17,304 nucleotides of DNA from Lentimicrobiaceae bacterium. Its GTDB lineage: Bacteria > Bacteroidota > Bacteroidia > Bacteroidales > WCHB1-69. The notes under the pieces were generated by a model, which worked only from the letters and a program-made list of their open reading frames with translations, had not been told where the DNA came from and ran no database searches. How positions within the stretch are numbered: the first letter of the stretch is position 1; every line of letters begins with the position of its first letter. Location: NCBI GenBank assembly GCA_009787485.1, contig WQWP01000040.1, forward strand, positions 1 to 17,304, written 5' to 3'. The position numbers and the translations under genes were made by a program. Of this stretch, positions 1 to 5,893 are shown one piece after another.

Positions 1-1
1 G

Positions 2-310
2 ATTGACAAATTAATATTGGGCGGAAGAAATTCTAATGGTAATTTTTTATTAACAAGGTTAAACATTCCACCTGCTGTATCTGTAAAAGAGCAAGACAAT
101 TCTTTTGCTACTCAAGTTATTTTTCCGAACCCCGCAACAGATCAACTGTATTTTAAAAAAGAAAGCAAATTTGAAATTATGGATATACAAGGAAGAATAT
201 TATTAAAGAGCGAGAAATTTGTGCAATCGGTAAATGTTAGCCATTTAAGGGCAGGGGTTTATTTTATTAAATTTGACGATAAGCAAGTGAGGAAATTTGT
301 GAAAGAGTAA
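2..310 (+). CDS. C-terminal end of a T9SS-secreted protein (5' partial)
   Basis: The reading frame is open to the left edge of the window, so this is the end of a longer gene; a TTG at 17 is not a credible start. The last ~70 residues form a T9SS type A sorting domain: an FPNPATDQLYF strand motif, then MDIQGRIL, then VNVSHLRAGVYFIKF, and a basic end KFVKE. In this family the domain directs a periplasmic protein through the outer membrane, after which it is cleaved and the cargo is released or anchored to lipopolysaccharide. The cargo lies outside the window, so the function of the protein cannot be told. It lies just upstream of two more sorting-domain genes in the same direction. Confidence 0.85.
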   Translation: MDKLILGGRNSNGNFLLTRLNIPPAVSVKEQDNSFATQVIFPNPATDQLYFKKESKFEIMDIQGRILLKSEKFVQSVNVSHLRAGVYFIKFDDKQVRKFVKE

Positions 311-328
311 AATAGTTATGAATTAAAA

Positions 329-355
329 AAAAATATTTTCGCCAAAAATATTTTT
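329..355 (+). terminator. AT-only inverted repeat after the first T9SS gene
   Basis: An 11-bp perfect inverted repeat (329-339 and 345-355) flanks the 5-nt spacer CGCCA, 18 nt after the stop at 310. The right arm ends in a T run, so it could act as a weak factor-independent terminator. The stem is only A-T pairs, so a role as an operator for the next gene is equally possible; TATTTTCG at 334-341 is one mismatch from a Bacteroidetes -7 box. Confidence 0.4.
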
Positions 356-394
356 ATTATAAACCAGTTTGTTAAATCCTTAAATTTTTAAACT

Positions 395-727
395 ATGAAA
401 AAAATAACAACATTAGTACTATTGTTTTTTTCATTAACAGTTCAGGCTCAGATACCAATGCAAATTGATTTGGAGATTATCACGAATATTGATAATCCTA
501 CTATTTCAGACAAGGTTTCTGTTTTCCCTAATCCTGTAAAAAATATATTCCATGTAAATTTAGGAGAAGACAAAATAGCGAATTTGGAAATATCTGATAT
601 ACAAGGAAGATTGCTGATGAGTGAAGTTATTACATCGGGAAAAGGAATAGATGTTTCTTCTTTGCCTTCAGGGTTATATTTTATTGTTGTTGATAAAGAA
701 GCTGTGTATAAAATTATAAAAGAGTAG
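395..727 (+). CDS. Tiny secreted protein: signal peptide plus T9SS sorting domain, almost no cargo
   Basis: This 110-aa protein starts with a clear Sec signal peptide (MKKITTLVLLFFSLTVQA, likely cleaved after A18). It ends with a complete T9SS type A sorting domain at about residues 41-110: VSVFPNPV, then ISDIQGRLLM, then VSSLPSGLYFIVV, ending YKIIKE. Only about 22 residues separate the cleavage site from the domain. Known T9SS substrates carry cargo of hundreds of residues, so this is close to a cargo-less sorting tag. The ATG at 395 is the only start that gives the signal peptide. It is followed after 4 nt by another signal-peptide/sorting-domain ORF, suggesting co-transcription. It may be a deletion product of a larger gene or a functional mini-substrate; the open frame and intact motifs favour a translated gene. 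Confidence 0.8.
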   Translation: MKKITTLVLLFFSLTVQAQIPMQIDLEIITNIDNPTISDKVSVFPNPVKNIFHVNLGEDKIANLEISDIQGRLLMSEVITSGKGIDVSSLPSGLYFIVVDKEAVYKIIKE

Positions 728-731
728 CGCC

Positions 732-908
732 ATGAAAAAATCATTCATATTATTTCTGTTTGTTGTATCAACCATTTGGTTATCGGCACAAAACAATATG
801 CTGAATTTTAATCAAAAAATCAATATCTCACACATCAATTCCGGCATTTATTTCGTTAAGATAACCACCGAAGAAGGAACAACTACAAAAAAAATAATCA
901 AACATTAA
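732..908 (+). CDS. 58-aa ORF: signal peptide joined to the second half of a T9SS sorting domain
   Basis: A short frame (ATG 732, TAA 906-908) encodes 58 residues. Residues 1-19 are a typical signal peptide (MKKSFILFLFVVSTIWLSA). From about residue 24 the sequence matches only the last half of a T9SS type A domain: LNFNQKINISHINSGIYFVK, ending KKIIKH. The first half, with the PNP motif and the strand ending in a conserved Gly, is missing. The simplest reading is an in-frame deletion that removed the cargo and the front of the sorting domain, leaving the start and end of a former T9SS substrate. It begins 4 nt after the preceding stop. Whether the peptide is made or stable is unknown; it could be labelled a pseudogene. 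Confidence 0.6.
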   Translation: MKKSFILFLFVVSTIWLSAQNNMLNFNQKINISHINSGIYFVKITTEEGTTTKKIIKH

Positions 909-915
909 TAACCCA

Positions 916-966
916 ATCCCTTTAAATCTTTAAATTTTAAATTATAAACCCTTAAACCTTTAAATG
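916..966. repeat. AT-rich TTTAAATC-type repeat upstream of the rubrerythrin gene
   Basis: The spacer contains runs of the words CTTTAAAT, CTTTAAATTT and CCTTAAACC, a satellite-like text also present at 371-393 and, in longer form, at 10777-10855. No clear promoter box is visible within it. Confidence 0.5.
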
Positions 967-967
967 T

Positions 968-1597
968 ATGAAAAAATTATTCCTAATTCTCACCGCCATC
1001 GCATGCCTCTCTGCGTGCACCAACAGGCAATTGGAGGAAATGACAGATGCCCCCACCATTGACAACTTAAAAACCGCCATTGACGGCGAAACCAACGCAA
1101 GCCAAAAGTACGTTAAAATTTCCGAACAAGCCTTCGACCAGGGACAACCCGGTGTTGCAACGATGTTTGCCGCAGCTTCTTTTGCCGAAAATATTCACGT
1201 GCAAAGCCACACCGCCGTGCTCAACGACCTCGGAGAAGGCATTGAAATAATTCCGGATATCGAAATCGGAGAAAATCTGGAAGAAAACATCCAAAGCGCC
1301 ATTGACGGCGAAACATACGAATTTACCGAAATGTATCCTCCTATGATAAAAAAGGCAAATAAAGAAGAGGTAAACGATGCGGTAAGATCTTTTACTTATG
1401 CAAAAAAAGCAGAAGAGCGCCACGCCAAACTTTATACCGAAACGCTCGAACTTTTGAAAGCCGGAAAAAGCAATGAAATAGCTGCCGTTTGGTATGTTTG
1501 TCCGGTATGCGGAAACCTGTTCAATACCTTGGAAGGATACGAAATATGCGCTATTTGCGGTGTGGAAAAACATTCATTCATCTCTTTTGAAAAATAG
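968..1597 (+). CDS. Lipoprotein rubrerythrin (diiron peroxidase with rubredoxin-like tail)
   Basis: Rubrerythrins reduce hydrogen peroxide at a diiron site, fed with electrons through a rubredoxin-type iron centre. The 209-aa product shows both parts. Helix motifs that would bind iron are E41 (IDGETNASQKY), E74xxH77, E115 and E118 (IDGETYEFTE) and E149xxH152. The iron-sulfur-less rubredoxin-like end has C178PVC181 and C194AIC197. The unusual part is the N-terminus: a signal peptide ending in the lipobox LSAC, with C17 as the expected lipidated residue, so the enzyme should sit in the periplasm or on an outer membrane face rather than in the cytosol. The ATG at 968 gives exactly this signal. 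The kinase gene starts 3 nt after the stop, so the two are probably one operon. Role in peroxide defence is inferred from the family. Confidence 0.9.
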   Translation: MKKLFLILTAIACLSACTNRQLEEMTDAPTIDNLKTAIDGETNASQKYVKISEQAFDQGQPGVATMFAAASFAENIHVQSHTAVLNDLGEGIEIIPDIEIGENLEENIQSAIDGETYEFTEMYPPMIKKANKEEVNDAVRSFTYAKKAEERHAKLYTETLELLKAGKSNEIAAVWYVCPVCGNLFNTLEGYEICAICGVEKHSFISFEK

Positions 1598-1600
1598 AAT

Positions 1601-2215
1601 ATGCACATTGCTGTAGCCGGAAATATTGGTTCAGGTAAAACGACCCTGACCGGAATGCTGGGCAAGCATTTTGGTTGGGAGCCGCTTTACGAAAGCGTGG
1701 ACGACAACCCCTATTTGATAAGTTTTTACGAAGATATGCAGCGTTGGTCGTTCAACCTTCAAGTCTATTTTTTAAATACCCGTTTTCGGCAGGTAGTCGA
1801 AATCCGGAAAAAGAAAAAAGATATCATTCAAGACCGCACCATTTATGAAGATGCGTACATTTTTGCCCCAAACCTGCACGCGATGGGATTGATGCCCACC
1901 CGCGATTTTGATAACTACGCCTCCCTCTTCGATTTAATGATGCAATTTTTGCAACCGCCCGATTTGTTAATTTACCTAAGAGCTGACGTGCCCACGTTAG
2001 TCTCCCAAATTCAAAAAAGAGGCAGAGAATACGAAATCTCTATCCGCTTAGATTATTTAAAATCGTTGAATGACAGATACGAAGCCTGGATTTCCAATTA
2101 CAACGCAGGTAAATTATTAATTGTGGATGTAAACACCATCAAATTTGCTGAAACTCCTGAAGATTTCGGAACTATTATTGATATGGTGAATGCGGAACTT
2201 TATGGGTTGTTTTAA
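1601..2215 (+). CDS. Deoxynucleoside kinase
   Basis: The 204-aa product belongs to the deoxynucleoside kinase family (dNK/dCK/dGK fold), which phosphorylates deoxynucleosides with ATP in the salvage pathway. Visible motifs are the P-loop GNIGSGKTT at residues 7-15, the substrate-binding glutamate in YESVDDNPYL (E31), the D78-R79 motif in QDRTIYEDAYIF, and an arginine-bearing LID around QKRGRE (138-143). Length is typical of bacterial members. Which base is preferred cannot be read from sequence. It follows the rubrerythrin stop by 3 nt. The promoter of the next gene appears to begin at the very end of this gene. Confidence 0.9.
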   Translation: MHIAVAGNIGSGKTTLTGMLGKHFGWEPLYESVDDNPYLISFYEDMQRWSFNLQVYFLNTRFRQVVEIRKKKKDIIQDRTIYEDAYIFAPNLHAMGLMPTRDFDNYASLFDLMMQFLQPPDLLIYLRADVPTLVSQIQKRGREYEISIRLDYLKSLNDRYEAWISNYNAGKLLIVDVNTIKFAETPEDFGTIIDMVNAELYGLF

Positions 2216-2227
2216 TTGTTACCAAAA

Positions 2228-2235
2228 TATTTTTG
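2228..2235 (+). promoter_or_regulatory. Bacteroidetes -7 box TATTTTTG before guaA
   Basis: TATTTTTG matches TAnnTTTG exactly. A TTG at 2207-2209, 18 nt upstream, fits the -33 element and overlaps the end of the kinase gene. The distance to the ATG at 2266 (30 nt) is reasonable for a leader. Confidence 0.65.
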
Positions 2236-2236
2236 T

Positions 2237-2258
2237 GTTATTTTGCCGCCAAAATAAC
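2237..2258. promoter_or_regulatory. 9-bp inverted repeat in the guaA leader
   Basis: GTTATTTTG at 2237-2245 and CAAAATAAC at 2250-2258 form a perfect inverted repeat around CCGC, placed where transcription should start and 7 nt before the ATG. It could be an operator or a 5' leader hairpin. No regulator is known here. Confidence 0.4.
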
Positions 2259-2265
2259 AAATATT

Positions 2266-3255
2266 ATGAGCAACCTCCAAGAACAACCTGTTTGCGGCCG
2301 CCCACAAGACTGGGAACCTGCTTCTTTCATCGAAACCACAGTAAAAGAACTTAAAGAACAGTTAGGAAACGACCGCGTTGTACTCGGATTATCGGGTGGC
2401 GTGGACTCTACCGTGGTGGGCGTTTTGCTACATAAAGCAATCGGCAATAACCTCTTCTGTATTTTTGTAGATCACGGATTGTTGCGCAAAAACGAATTTG
2501 AAACCGTTTTAGAAAACTATAAAATATTGGGTTTAAATGTAATCGGCGTTCGTGCCGCCCAGCGTTTTTACGAAGCGCTCAAAGGCATTACCGATCCGGA
2601 AGCCAAACGCAAAATCATCGGCAAAGGCTTTATTGATGTGTTTGAGGAAGAAGCACATAAGTTGCAAGACATTAAATGGTTGGCGCAAGGCACTATTTAC
2701 CCCGACATCATAGAATCGAAGTCGGATACGGGCAAAGTCGTTAAATCGCATCACAATGTAGGCGGGCTTCCGGAAAAAATGAACATGAAGCTGGTAGAGC
2801 CGGTAAAGTTCTTGTATAAGAATGAAGTACGTGAAGTGGGTTTGGCGTTGGGCATTCCGGAATCGTTAATCCAAAGACATCCTTTCCCCGGCCCCGGATT
2901 AGGCGTGCGCATTTTGGGCGATATTACTCCGGAAAAAGTGCGCATTTTGCAAGATGCCGACGATATTTTTATTCGTGGTTTAAGAGAACACGGCTTGTAC
3001 CACCAGGTGTGGCAAGCCGGCGTGATTTTGCTCCCCGTGCAATCGGTGGGCGTGGTAAACGGCGAAAGAACTTACGAAAATGTGGTTGCCCTGCGCGCCG
3101 TGCACTCTACCGATGCCATGACGGCAGAGTGGGTAAAACTTCCCTACGAATTTCTTAGCAAAATTTCTAACGAAATTATTTATAATGTAGCAGGGGTGAA
3201 TCGCGTGGTGTATGACATCAGCGCGAAGCCGCCGGCTACGATTGAGTGGGAATGA
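2266..3255 (+). CDS. guaA: GMP synthase, ATP-pyrophosphatase subunit without glutaminase domain
   Basis: GMP synthase converts XMP to GMP using ATP and ammonia released from glutamine. This 329-aa product is only the synthetase half: the pyrophosphatase loop LSGGVDST (residues 42-49), the FVDHGLLRK strand, the KRKIIG region, and the dimerisation domain with RHPFPGPGLGVRILG ending in PPATIEWE. Full-length bacterial GuaA is about 510-525 aa and begins with a class I glutamine amidotransferase domain of about 190 aa. That domain is absent, and only 50 nt separate this gene from the kinase, leaving no room for it. The start at 2266 is preferred over an in-frame ATG at 2233 because the latter lies inside the promoter and reads an unlikely leader. 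A partner amidotransferase (as in archaeal GuaAa/GuaAb) or free ammonia must supply nitrogen. Confidence 0.92.
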   Translation: MSNLQEQPVCGRPQDWEPASFIETTVKELKEQLGNDRVVLGLSGGVDSTVVGVLLHKAIGNNLFCIFVDHGLLRKNEFETVLENYKILGLNVIGVRAAQRFYEALKGITDPEAKRKIIGKGFIDVFEEEAHKLQDIKWLAQGTIYPDIIESKSDTGKVVKSHHNVGGLPEKMNMKLVEPVKFLYKNEVREVGLALGIPESLIQRHPFPGPGLGVRILGDITPEKVRILQDADDIFIRGLREHGLYHQVWQAGVILLPVQSVGVVNGERTYENVVALRAVHSTDAMTAEWVKLPYEFLSKISNEIIYNVAGVNRVVYDISAKPPATIEWE

Positions 3256-3434
3256 TGTTAGAGTTATTAGAAATAGACAAAGAGGTATTTCAACAAACAA
3301 ATAGCGAAAGCGCCACAGGGTACCAGCAAAAAATTGAGAATTTCTATCAGGAAAATAAAGAGGTTTATGAGAAGTTGCTTCAAAGCAAGGAGGAGCAGGT
3401 TGGGTTGCTGAAGAAGATGTTGGAGGTGAAATAA
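3252..3434 (+). CDS. Small ORF resembling the tail of an XRE-type regulator
   Basis: The ATG at 3252 overlaps the guaA stop (ATGA), giving a 60-aa acidic, helical product. The end, with KEVYEKLLQSKEEQVGLLKK and a final MLEVK, is coiled-coil-like and resembles the C-terminal tail that follows the helix-turn-helix domain in many Bacteroidetes XRE regulators. No DNA-binding domain is present. It may be a translationally coupled small protein or the surviving 3' end of a lost regulator gene. Identification of the tail is from general resemblance, not from an alignment. Confidence 0.45.
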   Translation: MMLELLEIDKEVFQQTNSESATGYQQKIENFYQENKEVYEKLLQSKEEQVGLLKKMLEVK

Positions 3435-3488
3435 AAAATAACGAAATTATTAATCAAATAAAAGGTGACTGTAAGAAAAAAAATATCA

Positions 3489-3496
3489 TACTTTTG
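3489..3496 (+). promoter_or_regulatory. -7 box TACTTTTG before the MntA-HepT pair
   Basis: TACTTTTG matches TAnnTTTG exactly, 30 nt before the ATG at 3527. The -33 region is poor; the best candidate is a TGAC around 3466. Confidence 0.6.
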
Positions 3497-3526
3497 CACT
3501 TGAATTAGAATTGAATAAAAATTGAG

Positions 3527-3823
3527 ATGACACTCTATTTAAAAAACACCAAAGAAACATTGCAAAAATTAAAACCTACTTTGGAAAATCTTTATAATGT
3601 AGATACCATTGGATTATTTGGCTCAATAGTTCGTAATGATTTTACACCTGATACAAGTGATATAGATATTGTGGTAAATTTTACACAACCTATTGGTATA
3701 GAATTTATTGATTTATCTTACTTTCTCGAAAAAGAATTAAATAGAAAAGTAGATGTTGTTTCCCGTAAAGGGTTAAAAGATAAATATTTTAAAGAAATCG
3801 AAAAAGATATTGTTTATGTCTAA
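3527..3823 (+). CDS. mntA: MntA-like nucleotidyltransferase antitoxin
   Basis: This 98-aa protein is a minimal nucleotidyltransferase (MNT) domain. It has the defining motif G32-S33, eleven residues, then D45-I-D47, and a third acidic residue D76 in KVDVV. In type VII toxin-antitoxin systems MntA transfers AMP groups from ATP to a tyrosine of the HEPN toxin HepT and so silences it. The next gene is a HEPN protein with the matching target motif, and the two overlap by 8 nt (ATGTCTAA), which implies translational coupling. All catalytic residues appear intact. The gene and its partner are AT-rich compared with guaA upstream, consistent with horizontal acquisition. Confidence 0.88.
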   Translation: MTLYLKNTKETLQKLKPTLENLYNVDTIGLFGSIVRNDFTPDTSDIDIVVNFTQPIGIEFIDLSYFLEKELNRKVDVVSRKGLKDKYFKEIEKDIVYV

Positions 3824-4151
3824 CCGAACTCCCAAACTTCTTGTAGAAGATATTCTTGAGAGTTGCCATAAAATTATGGATTACACGAAAGGTGTTGCTT
3901 TTGAAGAATTTATTACTGATTCAAAAACAATAGATGCTGTTATTCGGAATTTTGAAATAATTGGTGAAGCTGCCAATCGTTTACCTGAAGAATTTAAAGA
4001 CTCTCATCCGGATATTGACTGGTTTAGAATAAGAGGTTTTAGAAACAGAATTGTACATGATTATTTTGGAATTGATAATTCAATCATTTGGCAAATAAAA
4101 GAAAGATATCTAAGTTTATTGATTGAAAAACTTGATAAACTTATTTTGTAA
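3816..4151 (+). CDS. hepT: HepT-like HEPN ribonuclease toxin (DUF86)
   Basis: The 111-aa helical protein is a HEPN-domain toxin. The RNase motif is R76-N77-x3-H81-x-Y83 (FRNRIVHDYF), which combines the Rx4H catalytic pair with the tyrosine that MntA AMPylates. A conserved EIIGEAANRLPEE segment lies at about residues 47-59. Members cleave RNA, in some systems tRNA, when not modified. The ATG at 3816 is chosen over an upstream in-frame TTG at 3810 because it is a standard start and gives the usual MS- N-terminus. It overlaps the end of mntA by 8 nt. No terminator is visible downstream; an AAA ATPase gene with its own promoter follows after 147 nt. Confidence 0.88.
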   Translation: MSNRTPKLLVEDILESCHKIMDYTKGVAFEEFITDSKTIDAVIRNFEIIGEAANRLPEEFKDSHPDIDWFRIRGFRNRIVHDYFGIDNSIIWQIKERYLSLLIEKLDKLIL

Positions 4152-4253
4152 GAAGTTGCTTTAGAGATAAGCATATCCTGCTCTTTTAATAAACGGTATT
4201 TCAAAAGAAAACAAATGAAATCAAATCCATTTTATTTATATCAAAAAGTTTTA

Positions 4254-4261
4254 TATTTTTG
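4254..4261 (+). promoter_or_regulatory. -7 box TATTTTTG before the ATPase gene
   Basis: TATTTTTG matches TAnnTTTG exactly and lies 37 nt before the ATG at 4299. It indicates that the ATPase can be transcribed separately from mntA-hepT. The rest of the 4152-4298 spacer shows nothing further. Confidence 0.6.
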
Positions 4262-4298
4262 CGAAAAGTTTAGCTTATAAACAAAATAATTCAAAAAT

Positions 4299-5501
4299 AT
4301 GAATAAGTTTATTGTACGTCAAAAATACATAGAAGCCATTAAACCTTATATCGGGCAGCAAATTATTAAGGTTTTAACCGGGCAACGCCGCATAGGTAAA
4401 AGTTACATTCTATTGCAAACAATAGAAGAAATAAAAGCACTTGATAATGCCGCTAATATACTGTATATCAATAAAGAAGATTTGAAATTTGATAAAATCA
4501 AAACGGCAAACGATTTGTACGAATATGTACAAAACAACACTAAATCTGAAGTAAAAAACTATGTTTTTATTGATGAAATACAGGAAATTGCCGAGTTTGA
4601 AAAAGTATTGAGAAGTTTGTTGCTCAACCCAATTTACGATCTGTATTGCACAGGTAGCAATGCCCGCATTCTTTCGGGCGAATTAGCAACTTTTTTAAGT
4701 GGCAGATTTATTGAAATTCCTATTTATAGTTTATCGTATAATGAATTTTGCGAGTTTCAAAACTTGGAAAACGACAACGAAACCTTACGAAAATATTTAA
4801 AATACGGTGGACTTCCCTATTTAAAACATTTGATATTGGATGACGAAATTGTTTTCAATTACTTGAAAGGGGTTTACAATACAATTATATACAGAGATTT
4901 AGTTCAACGTTACGAAATTCGGAATACTGCTTTTTTAGAAAGTCTTGTGCGTTTTTTAGCGGATAATACAGGACAACTTTTTTCGGCAAAGAAAATCAGC
5001 GATTACCTCAAGTCGCAACAAATCAACATATCCGTTTCACAAGTTATAAATTACCTTGATTATCTTGCAAATACGTTTTTAATTCAAAAAGTAAAACGAA
5101 TGGAGATTGCCGGCAAGAAAGTTTTTGAAATTGGCGAAAAATTTTACTTTCAAGATTTAGGCTTGCGACATACTATAAATGGCTATAAACCCAACGACAT
5201 TGCCAAAATTCTTGAAAATGCGGTGTTAGAACATTTACTATATTGTGGGTATGATGTAAAAATTGGACAGATCAACGATTTAGAAATAGATTTTGTATGT
5301 GAGCGTGGTGGCGAGAAACTTTATGTACAAGTGACATATATTTTGCAAGATGAAAAAACTATGGACAGAGAGTTTGGTAATTTGCTGAAAATAAATGATA
5401 ATTATCCAAAAATTGTAGTTTCTATGGACGAATTTACAGGCAACACTTACGAAGGCATCAAGCACTTACATATACGAAAATTTTTAACCGAATGGAAATA
5501 A
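4299..5501 (+). CDS. AAA ATPase with DUF4143 C-terminal domain
   Basis: The 400-aa protein belongs to the widespread AAA_14/DUF4143 ATPases of bacteria and archaea, whose role is unsettled. It has a Walker A loop GQRRIGKS (28-35), a Walker B strand YVFIDE with D92-E93, and a sensor-type CTGSNA. The middle carries a winged-helix-like stretch (FSAKKISDYLKSQQINISVS). The last third resembles a PD-(D/E)xK nuclease fold: ENAVLEHLL, then LEIDFVCERG, then KLYVQVTYIL. The usual lysine of the ExK strand is replaced (QVT), so nuclease activity is doubtful in this copy. AT-richness matches the neighbouring toxin-antitoxin genes. It ends 19 nt from the convergent TSCPD gene. Function in phage defence or DNA handling is only a suggestion from context. 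Confidence 0.85.
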   Translation: MNKFIVRQKYIEAIKPYIGQQIIKVLTGQRRIGKSYILLQTIEEIKALDNAANILYINKEDLKFDKIKTANDLYEYVQNNTKSEVKNYVFIDEIQEIAEFEKVLRSLLLNPIYDLYCTGSNARILSGELATFLSGRFIEIPIYSLSYNEFCEFQNLENDNETLRKYLKYGGLPYLKHLILDDEIVFNYLKGVYNTIIYRDLVQRYEIRNTAFLESLVRFLADNTGQLFSAKKISDYLKSQQINISVSQVINYLDYLANTFLIQKVKRMEIAGKKVFEIGEKFYFQDLGLRHTINGYKPNDIAKILENAVLEHLLYCGYDVKIGQINDLEIDFVCERGGEKLYVQVTYILQDEKTMDREFGNLLKINDNYPKIVVSMDEFTGNTYEGIKHLHIRKFLTEWK

Positions 5502-5520
5502 AGCTGTTACTTTGTTCTGC

Positions 5521-5889
5521 CTATTTCATCGACCTCAACGCCCTCGCCAACTGATCCGGGCAAGAGGTTTCCTTATCCCCGCACCGTATCCCCTCCAATT
5601 TCGCAATAGCATCATCTATTTGCATTCCTTCTATCAATCGGGCTACGCCTTGCGTGTTTCCGGCGCAACCTCTTGTAAAGTGCACGCTGCGAATGGTGTC
5701 GTTTACTACAGAAATATCTATCTGTTTCGTGCAAACTCCCTCGGGAGTAAAGGTAATCTCTTTTGTTATCATCTCTTGTTGAATTAATTCATGGTTGTTG
5801 CCTTTTGGGTTGTTGCAACTAAATAAGCCTAAGGACACTAAGGACACTAAGGATATTAAAGCCATTAAAGTTACAATGTATTTTTTCAT
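5521..5889 (-). CDS. TSCPD-domain lipoprotein
   Basis: The 122-aa product carries a TSCPD domain (TIGR03905-like): FTPEGVCTKQIDISV, then VHFTRGCAGNTQGVARLIEG, then GIRCGDKETSCPDQLARAL. Stand-alone members are about 80 aa, small and presumed cytosolic, and of unknown function; a related domain ends some ribonucleotide reductases. Here a lipoprotein signal peptide precedes it, ending LFSC before NNPKGNN. The ATG at 5889 is preferred over an upstream ATG at 5925, because the upstream start would overlap pnp and put 12 polar residues before the signal peptide. It starts 4 nt after the pnp stop, so it is the last gene of the rpsO-pnp strand. A 9-bp repeat (TAAGGACAC on the + strand, about 5827-5850) encodes the SLVSLVSL part of the signal peptide. 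Confidence 0.8.
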   Translation of the reverse strand: MKKYIVTLMALISLVSLVSLGLFSCNNPKGNNHELIQQEMITKEITFTPEGVCTKQIDISVVNDTIRSVHFTRGCAGNTQGVARLIEGMQIDDAIAKLEGIRCGDKETSCPDQLARALRSMK

Positions 5890-5893
5890 AAGA

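Noticed and set aside
2233..2265. Upstream ATG for guaA
   Set aside because: It lies in the promoter/inverted repeat and adds 11 unlikely residues.
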